Counted from the first letter of the stretch, positions 33,516 through 46,335 are shown. The stretch: 64,000 nt of DNA from Unio delphinus (GCA_029339505.1 JAQISU010000036.1:5171501-5235500); one strand, 5' to 3'. Notes: generated by a model not told the origin, from the letters alone. Program-made: numbers and translations.

Positions 33516-35340
33516 TTATTTTCCTGTCTCATAATCAAATATAAATTTATGGTGCTGAATCCATGCTTCATAATCTTGTCGGGATAAAGATCCATCTGTA
33601 GGAGCAAATATCTTTTCAAATTTATGAAAAACTCTCCCAATTTGTGTCTTAAATGGGCAAACATCTCTCAGGTCTTTGACAATAATCATCTCTTCTTCAA
33701 AGGCCTTCTTTTTCTTATGCAGCTGATCTTGAACAATAACACCAGCAGCATGGTCATACTGTTCTGCAACATGGGACATACCAGCTAGAGCTCTTGATTT
33801 TCTTGAAATTGTTCCCATGATGTTGTTAGACCCAACATTTTAAACTAGTTTCTTGATTTTCCAGACAATATGTTCCATTTGAAGGTCAGCAGGAATATGT
33901 GAATCTATTTTGCCCTCAGTGTTCACAAATAAACCATACAAAGACTTGTTGGCAGTATGCAGGCTATATGATGCTTGTTGGTGGGCAAGAAAACGCAAAA
34001 TTTCAAGTGCATATTTACTGTGTGAATTAACTACCTTAAAAACTGCCATCATGTACTTGAGGGTAGTTAGTAACCTTGACCTCTCAGGTACTTGGCAAAC
34101 ATCAAGGAACTGCATATACAGCAGTCATAGCTGTAGCACATTATGAGCATAATGCTTAACTCTGTCATGCTGAGCCTCAGAAAACACTAATATCTTTTGC
34201 TTTTTTGGGATGAAGACTGTTGATGTTGATCCATTTGGTAGTAGAAGTCTTAGCGGAGTTACAATCATTTCTTCAGTATCCACCTGTATTCTATTGGTAG
34301 CATCAGTGTTTCTACCCATGACATATTCATCAATGAATCTGTCCATAGTATCATTGAACCAGGATTCCATCTCCACTATGCATGCTTCTGCTGGTGGAAT
34401 GTGATTGGTCGGGGTATCTGTCAAAGTCTCCAGACCAAAATAATCACAGAGAGCTTCAACAATTTAGCCTTTAATAAAAGAAACAGTGAAGTCTTTGTCA
34501 TGATCATAATGATTTTTAACATCTGCATTTACTGTTTTTCTACTTAAACGAGTTCTTTCTGCATTTATTGTGCCTTTGTCGAATGACTTCTCCTTGTACA
34601 AGCACTTAAACATTACAGTAAAAAAATTCATAGCAGTATGCCACATTTTCAAATGTGATAGGGTAAAAGCTTCTTTTTTTCGGTGAAGCAACCAGATCTA
34701 AGTCCTTTGCCACCAGTAAACCGCTTTCTGGTAAGCTGATCACCCTCAATGTGTACTGGTAATTTCTCTTTACCAGCAACCGTATATATTTCTTCCACTG
34801 CTGATTCATATTTGTCCAAAATAGAAACAACATCTGCATACTTTTGCTCATTAAGTGGAAGAACGTCTAAAGGCACCACTACATTCTTCTTTGTGAGCTC
34901 CTCACTGTATGTACCCATTATATGAGTCTGCTGGGTCTTGTAGAGAAAGTCCAACTGGGGAAGGAACTCCTTAGCTATCCTTGATATGAGAGCTTTGTTA
35001 TCATTCTTTAATCTTCTTTCATCCTTGTCAGAAGGAATAAAGTGATAAAACTGTAAATCTTTAGTCTTTCCCTGAATTTCATGTGGCATTTCATCAAAAG
35101 ACTTTGTCTGTAATATGGCAGCCGACCCAAACCATTTTAACATTCCACCATTGGTGATCAGTTCTTTCAAGTTTGACCCCTACAGAAACATTAATATTAT
35201 CCCCAATAATCCTGAAAGGCTGGCCATTTCTGACTCTTTCCACAATATCATTGTAACAATGCTTCCCAATATCATCTATAATGCGGTTGGCAGTTTGGTA
35301 GTTATGTAGTCACACCTACAAGACCTGGTTGAAAAAATAT
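33516..35340 (-). pseudogene. DUF6589 domain region
   Basis: Consecutive frames give RNGQPFRIIGDNINVSVGVK (about 35230-35170), MLKWFGSAAILQ, VHIEGDQLTRKRFTGGKGL (about 34760-34700), a helical C-terminal part (SRLLTTLKYMMAVFKVVNSH, about 34080) and HIPADLQMEHIVWKIKK (about 33870). GDN and GDQLT are the family's most conserved acidic boxes and candidates for a metal-binding nuclease-like site. The coding DNA is about 1.8 kb with two frameshifts and three stops, close to full family length. Confidence 0.75.
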
Positions 35341-37564
35341 GACAGTAATTATTGCACTGATCATCATATGCATAGTATATTGTTGACAAATTATGTTCTG
35401 TATTTACTTGATGACAAGTCAAGTCCAACTGCACAGACTCAGAACTGCTGTTGCATAATGTGCCGAAAGATATGGCTTTATGAAGTCCGTTATGAGTTTG
35501 CTGCAGAATTAAAATATAGTTTGATCAACAGGTTCATTTTGCAAAAGCCAATAGGGTTCTTTGTTGTTTGCAGATGGAATAGACTTCCACGTGAGTATAG
35601 ACAGTATAAGATCAATGTGTGAATATGGATTTATTCCTTACCAATAAATTTGACTGTCATACAGGTTCATGGAAGACAAAGCATACTTCCAAATAACTCT
35701 TATAATATAAAGTTATAATGAACATTGACAGTTCAAAGAATAAATCTTTAACATTTATCAAACAATAAGTAAAACAATGTTTTATCTCTGCGAAAGGAGT
35801 AAAATACGTTAGTATGTCTAATATAAAGTATGCAGTGTTTTGATATGTAATAAGAAAGAAAAAATACTCAGTGTCAAAAATAATAGTTGCATTACATCAT
35901 GTCACTGTTATCATTCATATATGAAAAAAATATGTTGACATGCTAAATAATAAATGTCACTCAGTTACTCAAGGGTATATTTTTTATCAAAGCAAGAAAC
36001 ATCCATTCATTTTGCACATTTTACCAAACAAACTATTATTTATAATGACCTGTTGTGTTTTCTCAACCTCTAATTGTTATTTCCTCTGTAAAATAATGAA
36101 GTGTTGCTTTACAAAGACCTTCTGTTAGTAGGCAAACATCACTTTGTAATGATAAGCAGGACTTTCTATCCAGTGACAACAAAATTGTGACATCTTTGTA
36201 CAAAATTAGTATGCCAATGAAATGTGGAAATTTAGACCAGCACTTTCCAAAGGCATAATGCTCTTGTCATACAGGGCAAATGGAATGTCTGCGATATTGA
36301 AGAAAACTAAAAAGAAGAAAAGAATGAACAGAAACAATAAATAAAATATAAATAAAAATGTTTTCACATGCAGTCATTTCAACATTTCCTGTCTTTAAAT
36401 AGGCAGACTTAAATGATAAAGGGCTAGCCAATTAGTACATATGCATGGGGGGAGGGGGTAACCCTAATGCATACACTTGCATATGGGGGTGGGTTCAATT
36501 GATAATGTACGTAAGCATAGGAAATTGGTAGGTTGGTGAAACCACGATAATAATTTGTCTAATACATAACCTGTTCAACATAGTTCAGTCAGCATTTTAA
36601 TTTAAGTGGACACTAGACAAACTTTTTAAAGTTACGCAGCTTATTTATTTGATGCATCCAGACGTTCAATGTGTAAATCACATTAATATGATTAATCCTT
36701 GATAACTGTGGATTAAATATAGGCCATTCTATAGAATTGGGGAGTGGTACACATCAAGCGTACGTATGCAGGTGGGGCGTGTGTAAAAAAAAGTATGCAT
36801 GTGTACTAGGAGGGGAGGAGGGGTAATGCTTTGCCAGATCTTTGCGTACATACTAAATGCATTGCCCCTAACACAACAAAACAATGAAAGCAAGTATAGA
36901 AATATTGATCTCATAATTTTTCTGCAAAATATTCCAAACAGATGCTGTTTTAATATAGACTTAAATTACCAGATTCTAAGAGAAACTTCAACACGGAAAT
37001 GCTTATGTTCTTAAAGCCACTACTTAAATTCATCATACTACATAAGCCAGTCCCAATTTGAGTCACATACATTGCAAGTATGACAAAGAAAAAATGGAAC
37101 TCTGGTCCGATAAGTATTCAGTTTTATTTTTTCTGATTTTCTGTGAAAAGAAGAAATTCAATAGAACTATTTGTTACATATTTACAGTTACAAGCAATAC
37201 TAATCGAAAAAAGAAATAATCAAGATTAAATGGCACATTGAAGATAAAGTTATTCAAAGTGATAAATACAATCCAATTGAAACAAAATAATTTTCACTGA
37301 AGTGTTTTAATTACTTTTGAAATAATTATGTTTAGTTTTATCTAATATTATAAAGATATACATGTAGTAAATGTTAAAGTGGTACCAAATAATACTTTTT
37401 TTTGACTGATCAAGAAATACTTTGGTAATACACATGTTAATGTATAACACTGGCAGAATCAGTAAGTGCAAACAAAAGGAATTGCAAAAAGGAATGCAAC
37501 ATGTAACACAACTTTTTATAAAAATTAGAACAAAGAAACGAGAATATACCAAAATGATAATCAC
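35341..37564. other. Intron of the DUF6589-type gene
   Basis: A 2.2 kb stretch with no exon that I can support. It contains a repeat unit at 36596-36790 that recurs at 46137-46335 and several G-rich tracts near 36445-36500 and 36810-36825. Confidence 0.5.
36596..36790 (+). repeat. ~190 bp dispersed repeat, copy 1
   Basis: Shares GACAAACTTTTTAAAGTTAC, GCATCCAGACGTTCA, GGATTAAATATAGGCC and GCGTACGTATGCAGG-like blocks, in the same order, with 46137-46335. Confidence 0.75.
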
Positions 37565-38120
37565 TTTTTCATGAACACATTCATCCAATAAGGCAACTGT
37601 CAGTACCATCTGAAGTCTAGAGAGTTCATGAAATCTGTAGGACATTAGAAGGCTGTAAACAAGTCCAATGCGTGGAATGGGGTCTTGTATTATTTTAATA
37701 CTACCAACTCTGCTTGTTGGCACTGAAACAGCCAGGAGGCTCTCCAAAAGAAATGGTTGACATGTTGATATTTCGGCCATTAATTTTTGAAAATCAAACT
37801 CTTTTAAATCTGGATAGCCTTTTTGAAATAGGTAACTGTTGTCTGATCTAACACACTTTTCTGATGCACTTTTTTCAATATCCATTAGGATGGAATTCTT
37901 TACTGCCATTTGGATACTTTTGATTTGCAGTATTGTTTCAGCAATTGTAGCTGCATCGGTATATAGCACTCAGTGCAATAATTCTGCTCTGTCTTGGTTT
38001 GAAATATCCCCAGCAACAAACCTTTGTCTTAAAACATCATCAATCAATTTTTCTGCACCTGTCTGCTGCTCTATGGTACTGTGTGGGATATTAATAAAAC
38101 TCCAGTAATGATAAGAAGAC
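37565..38120 (-). pseudogene. DUF6589-type gene, middle exon
   Basis: The exon begins SSYHYWSFINIP and continues RQRFVAGDISNQDRAELL, a TGA, then LYTDAATIAETILQIK and PRIGLVYSLLMSYRFHEL with RLQMVLTVALL. The last part matches the helical region that precedes the DUF6589 domain proper in this family. The donor GTGATT is weak. Further exons between here and 35340 were not found. Confidence 0.6.
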
Positions 38121-38278
38121 CTAAAAACAAAATTGGATTACAGTCCTGAAAATGAATTGTGTTTGTTTCACAAAAGTTTCTAAGGAATTGTATATCACCT
38201 GCAATATGCTTATCAAAAATATCTATTTTAAAAGTGTTTGTGTGTTTGGATTTTTATAGCAGCTTTATTAATTTAGTT

Positions 38279-38540
38279 ATGATGTCTGCAGTGTGGACTT
38301 TTATAATGATGTCTAGCACTGGACATAATGCTGCAGACATGTAGCATCATGTCCCACCATGTCACAATATCCTGCCACCAGGCCAACCAGTCCTAACACT
38401 AAAACCTTAATACTGTGAACCAAGTGAGACAGCTGTTAGCACCATTGTTATAAGTCTTTGGTATGACTCTGCCAGGCTGTGAATGCACAACCTCCTGCAT
38501 CCAACGTGGATGCTTTAACCTCTAAGCCACCGGAATGCTC
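38279..38540 (-). mobile_element. SINE family A copy, inverted
   Basis: tRNA-like head at 38540 (minus strand GGTGGCTTAGAGGTTAAAGC and GGTTGTGCATTCACAGCC), body with AGTGTTAGGACTGGTTGGCC, end at ACATCATAACTAAAT. It lies inside the DUF6589-type gene intron between 38120 and 39447. Confidence 0.75.
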
Positions 38541-39446
38541 CCATTATTAAAAGTGTATGTGACCTTGACCAAGGGTGGTAGGTGACTTGATGTGTAGACA
38601 ATGAAATGACACTTAATGATGTTACTGACCAAATATTGTAACTATCCCTCAGTGTCTTCTGAACTCATAATCATGCAGAAAAACTGACACTAAAACCTTC
38701 AGCAAAATGCTGGTAGTGGTGCAATCGCTGACAGACAAAACAAGTTACATATATATCCCCTGCTAATGCAGGTTAGGCAATTTAATTCAAAATAGGGACC
38801 AAATTATATTCATTCATGCAACTGAGTTGCTTGAATGCTTAAATTTGTTAATAATAACAGCCACTGGTTAAGGCTGAGAGTAACTTTGAGTAAATTGTAA
38901 AGTGCTTGTAGTCATAAAGCTTCAGAGTCTGTTCATATTTTGAGTACAATCAGTATAAAAAAGATATTTGTGTTTATATTTTTGATAACAGTAACCATGT
39001 ATTTTGATTCATAATGGTCACTTACACAAATCTGAGAGAACTTCATGCCATCCAGATATTTATAAAGATTGATTACTGTTTGCCAAATACATTTTGAACA
39101 GTGGAAAATAGCAAATTTTCATGGGCAGACAAGAGATGGTGTATGCAGTCACAAACCAAAATAGTTTGAGACATTAACAAATACATTTAGTACGGATTAA
39201 ACCCATCATGATGTTTACCTGTGTATAGCAAACATTGTACAAAGCAGTATGTTTGTTAATGGCAGTTTGAGGTTGCTTTATGCAGGTTGAAATAGTAAAC
39301 ACATGCATTTAAATTATTTTACATAACAAAGGAGCAAACTATTAAATAATCGAATCTTTTATCTTAAAAACATACATTATGCCATTTTCCACCAAACTTA
39401 GAGCTACAATAGTTATTTTTTAAAAGTGCTTTGTCTGAAAACTCAC
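38541..39446. other. Intron of the DUF6589-type gene
   Basis: Nothing recognised besides the adjoining SINE. Confidence 0.5.
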
Positions 39447-40141
39447 TTCTTTTCAAAAACTGGGAGAGCAGGATCAGTTTGTGTCTCTTTTGTCAAGGAA
39501 AAAGTCTCTGTCTGTATTCCTTGTGTGGTTTCAACTGGAAAAAGTTTCTTTACCTTTTGTTATCTGCTGTGACACATCACACCTGAATTATGGTAATGAA
39601 TTTTAATAATAAACTACTATTGTTCAATAATTTACATGTACCAGCTGTAATGATTTTTTTCATTCAAACCGGTTATTAAAAATAACATACTTTAGGCAAT
39701 CACTGATTTCCAAAATTATTTCATCACCACATAAACCAAACTATGTTAAAATGAACCATTATTAAGATACCTGTCTTTTATGATGAGGTGAATATTATAA
39801 TACAATATATCTACATGTTTTATCATATAGAACCATAATCATACTTCACTCATATCCATTTAAAATTATTTAATATGTATGTTAGAATACTACACACACA
39901 TTGTCATCATAACAAAAGAACAAAAGGAAAGTCATTAGGATTTTCAGCATAGTTAATTGAAATGGATATCTGCATAAGCAAAGAACATACAAACCAATAA
40001 ATGTATAAATAAGATGGCAATCAAACTAAACAAATGATAATCTAAAAGTAAGCAGTCGTCTCAAAATAGGAATTCAGAATATTCAATAGTTATCCGACAA
40101 TAAGGAAACAACATTAAGACTACCAGTGCATAAAGAACCAC

Positions 40142-40281
40142 GGTGTTTGTTTAGCTTGTTAGCACAATCATCCCAAAATGGATTCACTCTAGTGCCTGGT
40201 ACTCCTCTTGCTTCTAAAACATACTTGTTTAGAAAAAAAAATTTCTTCCTCTGACCAATGTATTCTCGACAAGGTAGGATC
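40142..40281 (-). pseudogene. SANT/Myb-like exon of the DUF6589-type gene
   Basis: The acceptor TTATTCAG precedes DPTLSRIHWSEEEIF. A T-run (about 40230-40238) shifts the frame to FLNKYVLEARGVPGTRV and NPFWDDCANKLNKH. The W...EE...L...V....W..IA pattern suggests a SANT/Myb-type DNA-binding domain. The length is one base off a multiple of three plus phase, consistent with a single-base change in the T-run. The phase joins 40779-40637 (ESKKQLLK). Confidence 0.5.
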
Positions 40282-41659
40282 CTGAATAAAATCAATTACC
40301 AGCATGTGTACATAATAGTATTAATATCAGCTGGAAAAGTACAAAATAAAGTGTAACGCTGATTTTCAAAATTTTACTAACCATATTTTTGTTGTACAAT
40401 GATCATCAGATTTATTACACCATTCAAGAGTCATCCTTCAAAAGCCTAAATAATTTTTTTTTTAACAAAGACTATCAGTAACAAAGAAAATTATATCTTT
40501 ATTCTTAATTTCATCTTCCTCTTCTTATTCTTGTTATGAATGTAAAAGTTTTCAAGTCAAGTTTAAGATTACAACTATTTCATGTATATACCTAATTTTA
40601 AAAGATACTTATTTCATGATCTTACGAACTGGGTACCTTAAGTAATTGTTTCTTCGACTCGTGTTGAGGGTTCTTTCCAGTTGGCCTTGTGGAATCTCTT
40701 CCTCTTTTTCCTTTTGGAACGTTAGATATTTTTGAATAAGTCTGGTAGAATGTTGGTATTCTCTCCATCTTCAGGCCACCTGCATTTACACATGAGGTGG
40801 TGCTCACCAGTTATTATATACTTTTGAGAGAGTGACATATATAAGGTGAAGTTGGTAATGTTTGTATTTAAAACATGCACAGTGGAGAGAATGTTGGCAT
40901 ACCTCTATGCTACTTTAATGTAATGTGGCTGAAACTTTCTTTGGATATTGTACTTTTGGAAATTGTACATGATCTAAGCACACTGTCAACTAAAATGACT
41001 ACTCCCTTGTGCTAAAAAAATCACCCTGAATTAGTCTAAAGTACACTATCCATAGCAGCTATTAAAAAGGGAAAATGAATTTTGCCCGACTAGACAATAC
41101 CAGCCTCTGAAAGTGAAACATAAAATGTAAAAAAAAGTTACCGGGAAATAGCTCTTTTTTATACAATTTACCCAGATATCGTTAAAAAGTTGCAGCCTGG
41201 ATAAGCCTGACATAGTCCTAACCTAACCTTTTGACTCAAAATCATGAAGTGGAACATGTAGTTGAAACTGGTATATGACACCACTAGGACAATATAAATA
41301 AATTATACAACATATAATTCAAGACAGGAGTTATTCAAAAGACGTTGTGGCCGGGTCAAGGCGAATAACTGACCCAGATTTTATTGAAAAAATTATCAAG
41401 CTTTACATTACAGATTTATGGCCATAATGTGAAAATGTGACGAACAGACTCATGAATATAGGGATAACAATGCGGGTGGGTGGGAGGGGAGACTTTAGTA
41501 TAATTTCTTACTTTAGATGATACATTTTTCAATTTATCTTTATCTCTATATAATACAATATGCTCATACCTTTTTAACTCGTGTTGAAACAGGTACCCTG
41601 TATCATTTATACCTCCTGAATTTGGAAATAAATGGCTTTTTGCTAAAAATGCAGCTCTC

Positions 41660-42962
41660 CTTAAATGAAATAATTATAAAACATTAACAATATATGTAAA
41701 CAAAAAAATCTGTATTTTGGACAGTCCAATTACTCTTAGGTATATAATAAGCACATTAATACATTTACCTGTCATTTTAAAAAGGACAAACATGAAGTTG
41801 ACATTTTCTAAAAACAAATAGGGGCAGAACATTAGGATTTAACATTGACATATTGATGTAATACCAAAATCATTTACCAAATATAGACTGATGTGAATAT
41901 GTGACTTTATTCATGTTAAAGCAAGTTTAGATTTTATGTAAATACTATAATTTATGTTAATCACCTTACCTTTGTAATCCACCTATGCCTGCTATATGTT
42001 CCAAATTATAGAGATTATGATCAATCCTGCAGCTTAGTTAAAATATGTTAACCTATTCTGTATGTCTATTTATAGATGTTAACACTGAATCGGTTCACTT
42101 ATACAAGAGCACAATTTTCACACTGATCATATATTTAATTCAAGTTTATTCCATGTGCATGTGTTCATTATTCCATTTATTTCATTTATTCCATGTGCAT
42201 GTGTTCCATGTGTGTGTGTTTATTCCATGTGCATTTGTTCATGTGTGTATGTGTCGATTGGAACCTGTGTAAAAGCAGTTTCAGTTTACATATTTAATAT
42301 TGTTAGTTTTCTTGTCTTTCTTTTCCCTTTTTCCAAGTGATATGTTTTTTTACTTGAGCAGGACAATAATCATCAGTTATGCTATTGTTTGATGATAGTA
42401 ATATACTGATATCTGTACAGCTGCGTTGCTACATTATTATTAATAAATCATCTGAGAATTGTTAACTGGTAGTGCTTGTGTACTGAACATATATACCATC
42501 ATAGATTAAGAATGGCCTATTCATTTATTTTTGTGGAAAACTGAAAGTACCAGCAATATGAATCTATCTTAACTTTTTATATAAACTGCATATTTGCTAA
42601 ATGGTACTAAGAATTGAAATTACATTTGTATGCATCTTTATTTCACAATAATATTTTATATTAGAGTGAATATTCTTCATCAGATTCCACCCCTAACAGC
42701 CAATGTGTGTAGCCATCATTATAATATTGTTCGCATTTTCTTATTTTTCTTTTAAAAAATTCTCTTGAAAAACATGTATGTATTTTTTCATTTATAATTC
42801 GAGTGACGCATTTGCCATGTCTTTTATTTAACTTATCAGGTGTCTTTTTTATGTGTCAAACGTTATTGCTGATAATTTGATAAATTTGTTTCCATTAACT
42901 TTTTTCTCAGGAAAATAACCATTGAAATGTTTTTGATGATATATACTTTTTATGCATATTAG
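41660..42962. other. Region between the divergent DUF6589-type and HMGXB3-like genes
   Basis: 5' ends of the two genes should lie here or beyond, but no first exon could be supported. A degenerate CATGTG/TTTATTCC simple-sequence tract is at about 42140-42260. Confidence 0.4.
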
Positions 42963-43855
42963 AGCAGCATGAGATAATAGTGCATTTCAGTGAGGATGTT
43001 GCTGAAAATCATCCCTGCAAAGGTAAGTATAAAATACTATACAATTGTTTTTCTTATTTTATCATTTTAAATACTGTTTTGTGGCTACTGTTTTCACATT
43101 TGACCAGTATAGAAGAAATCTGATCTTGAGCTTTTTATATATATTTCTGAATCACTGTTCTATAATAATAATGAATACTAAGCTATTAAAAGTGCAGCAT
43201 TGTTAAAATTTAAGTGCTTTTCTATTTTCCTAAAGCACTATTACTGTTGAAATATTTTTATTTTTTTAGGTATTCTGTTTCCTGAGTGCCGTGTAAAATG
43301 CATGTGTATGTTTCTTTAAGTAGTTATTGCCAAATTATTATTAAATTTTCAAAAAATTAACCCAGTTAATTTGCTTACTCTTGGTGAAATAGATGCATTA
43401 CAATTATATTGTGTTATATATTTGGTGCTTTTGACCTGTAAATTCTGTGATATGAAGTTGCTTGTTGTTCATTTTCCAGCATAGATACACAAATATTGTT
43501 TGATTCCTTAACTATTACTTAGCTTTTGGTTTCCTCTTTGTAAGCCTTTTCTTTAATCAAATCTAAAACATGTATTCCTTTCCAGATAAGGATGCTTCAT
43601 TCAAACTAAACTATATGAAGGTATGATATATATTATTTTCTGCTTAACTACAATTCAGAACTTAATAATTTTAATTATGTTTACCAAAATTATATTTTGG
43701 CTTCTTGTGTTAAGGCAGCCATCACTTGCTTTGAATGAGGACAACTTATACTACTTCGTTTGTTTAGTTTTTTCCAGAAATACTTACATAATTAATTCAT
43801 GGTGTACAATTTTTAATTAATGCATATGATTCATGATTTTTGTATTTTGCGCACA

Positions 43856-43902
<47 letters not shown>

Positions 43903-44354
43903 TTACTTCAACATGACACATAAAGTTGACTTAAATAAAATTATTTCTGAAACCTTAATACAGTCCATGTTATATTTTAATGTTCCTATAATAATATCTT
44001 GAAAAGATATCAATTTTCTTTTGATGATAATAATTCACGCATAAATTAAAATTTATCTTCCAACAGAATCAGGGTACAATTTTCATCTTTGTTGATATCT
44101 GTGTATGTATAGCTATTTAATACTTCTTGTGTCCTATTTATGAAATGGTTAATAACCCTCAATCATTGGCTTTATAATGAATTTACCCTTTTACAGGAAG
44201 AGATATATACTTGTAAAGCATCCAGTCACATAAGTTCCATAACTGATATTGATTGTATTGCTTTGGATGTTCCTGAAATTCAGTTATTTGGTAAATATAC
44301 ATTTCAGTATTACAGTTATGTAATCTGGTCTGCTTACTGTTTTTATCTCTCTTA

Positions 44355-44443
<89 letters not shown>

Positions 44444-46143
44444 CCATCCTAGGGAGCCGTTTTATTAAGACTGAGGTATAGAATTATAGAATGTGTAAAG
44501 TTTAACTTTAATGTGACTTAATCATTTTCCCTTTATTTAATTTGAACATTATTTTGTGTCTTTCACAATAAATAATTCAACATTTATTTGTCAATAAGGC
44601 ATCAATAATTTCCTTTCAGACACGATACTCAGCTTTGTGAATTTAATACCATATATCATCCGTGATAGTCATTTTTTATCAGAAAGAAAACCAGGATATT
44701 ACGATATAATATTTACTCTGGCTCAAGACGCTGATGCCTTTAGTAATATCATTAAGCGAATTATCAGATCTGTATTATGCTTTTTCTCGCCATTGTTTAA
44801 GCAGATACCTTGCATACTCATGGAAAATTCCTGTCGACAAAGTGGTGCCATGCCACATTTAACATCACCTTGTATACAGTTGATGTTTTGTTCATTTATT
44901 ATTAAATTTATTTTCTTCATCATAAGTATTATCAGTATATAGGCATGATATGTGAACAAAGAGATCAAACAGTGCTGTCAAACTGTTTGTCATTTGTAAA
45001 AAAAATTGCTGCAGGACATGACCTTGTCAATGAGATACCAGAGTTTCTATGTCAGTGCGGTGCTGGGTGGACTAATTTAGATCATTTAAATGGTAAAACT
45101 GTTTTTGATCGTACATTGATCATTTACACAAAAATTGCACCAGTGCATTGTAGAGATTTAACACGAATATGTGTTAAAACTGAAGCACCATGTAAAATAA
45201 AATGGGATCAAGGGCAATCTCTGTGCATTCATTTTGCTACAAGGGACACTGCTGCAGGTGATGAGATTGGTTGGGCATTTGTAAACCAGGTTTTGTGTTC
45301 TAAATTGACGTTTTCATCATTTTGTGACCTTAGAACTAAAGATTACCGCGAATCTAATCCAGATTTCCGCACATTCATGGATCCTGTAGTATTTAGGAAA
45401 TGGTGGTTCAGCTGGGCTTCAAATATGAAGATAGATTTCAGAAAACCCTGTCCAGTTTGTGGGTTTGCCCCAAATCAGCTTGCATGTGATGGAACGAAAG
45501 TTGGAGTTTGGTTTTGCAATGATAACTTTGAGGAAGCAAGCCAGATGACCCTTATACCATCTTACCTACACTGCACAGAAGAATGACAAGATGTTTCCTT
45601 CCTGACAGGACAGGCATTGATAAAGATAGCTTAAAACAAGCCAGAGAACATTTGCATTACATAAGCAGTGTAATGTTAAAAGAAATACCACAGCAGGAGA
45701 TTCTGCCACATGAAGAACAATTTAACAGAAATAATTTGCTTTTGTCTTTGTTATGCGATTCAGTTAAGCCTGTTTTCAGACGATTTCTTGCACACATGTC
45801 AGAGGATGAAATAATTTTACCAGATGAAAATATTGCATTTGCTAATGTTGTTAAAATGTTGTCTACAACAGCTCCAATCATTAGCCTTATCCCTCATGCG
45901 TATTTAGATTGCATTGTAGAACTTTTGGATCATATAACAGGAGAAAAGGTTAATAATGGTGGAGATCTTTTCTTCAATAGAAAAATGCAGGAAATGCATG
46001 AATATTCACCTGAAATAAGAGATTTGATTGCAACGACAATACTTGGCAACACTAATGAGAATGGTGAAGATTGTATACGCCAAGATGTAATTGACTTCAT
46101 TCGCTATTTAATAACACAAGTTAGTGAAATAAACGAATTTTAG
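42963..46143 (+). CDS. HMGXB3-like / cysteine-cluster protein, six exons, one frameshift
   Basis: Plus-strand exons 42963-43022, 43270-43305, 43586-43620, 44197-44290, 44620-44871 and 44943-46143 have AG/GT borders and phases that all fit. The product opens with a Cys-containing part (ENHPCKGILFPECRVKCM), then a helical region, then SNCLSFVKKIAAGH, FLCQCGAGW, a long conserved core (FRTFMDPVVFRKWWFSW), the block RKPCPVCGFAPNQLACDGTK, and a helical C-terminus from TRCFLPDRTGID to the TAG at 46141. The core resembles the C-terminal region of HMGXB3-like proteins, abundant in cnidarians and molluscs, which have been connected with KDZ-type transposons and their cysteine clusters. One frameshift at about 45583 (EE-stop against MTRCF) is the only lesion. 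5' exons are missing. Molecular function is unknown. Confidence 0.65.
43855..43900. repeat. (CA)n microsatellite
   Basis: About 22 CA units within the intron between exons 43586-43620 and 44197-44290. Confidence 0.95.
44359..44440. repeat. (AT)n microsatellite
   Basis: About 41 AT units in the intron following exon 44197-44290. The apparent Tyr-Ile repeat ORF there is an artefact of it. Confidence 0.95.
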
Positions 46144-46335
46144 CGGACATGAGACAAACTTTTAAAAGTTACACAGTTATTTCTTGGATGCAGACAGACA
46201 TTCAGTGGCGGTGGACTATCTGTTTTATAAAAAAACAAATACTGTTAAGCCTTGATTGCTAATACGTGAATTAAATATAGGCCGTTATACATAATTGGGT
46301 AGTCAAGCATACGTACACAGGTTGAGGTGCATACA
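46137..46335 (+). repeat. ~190 bp dispersed repeat, copy 2
   Basis: Starts at the stop codon of the HMGXB3-like gene (TTTTAGCGGACATGAGACAA) and follows copy 1 (36596-36790) block by block to GCATACGTACACAGG. Confidence 0.75.

Larger units (their letters stand above)
33516..41659 (-). pseudogene. SANT-like + DUF6589-type gene (transposase-related family), broken
   Basis: Minus-strand exons: 41659-41570, 40779-40637, 40281-40142, 39534-39447, 38120-37565, then the long region 35340-33516. Splice borders and phases agree between successive exons up to 38120-37565. The protein would begin with an unrecognised part, then a SANT/Myb-like segment (HWSEEEIF, then LNKYVLEARGV and NPFWDDCANKLNKH), a Thr/Gln-rich linker, and the DUF6589-type region with FRIIGDNINVSVGVK and EGDQLTRKRF, whose Asp residues look conserved. 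DUF6589 proteins occur in high copy in molluscs, cnidarians and fungi and are thought to derive from mobile elements; the biochemical role is unknown. Lesions: frameshifts in the 40.7 and 40.2 kb exons and at about 35.15 and 34.65 kb, and stops near 37970, 34464, 34125 and 33840. Confidence 0.7.

Noticed and set aside
35329..35622. Plus-strand ORF with a Cys cluster (CCCIMC)
   Set aside because: No splice or homology support. It lies opposite the region where the DUF6589-type gene intron ends.
44140..44481. ORF with a long Tyr-Ile run as a coding gene
   Set aside because: The run is the (AT)n microsatellite. Only 44197-44290 is kept, as an exon, because its borders and phase fit neighbouring exons.
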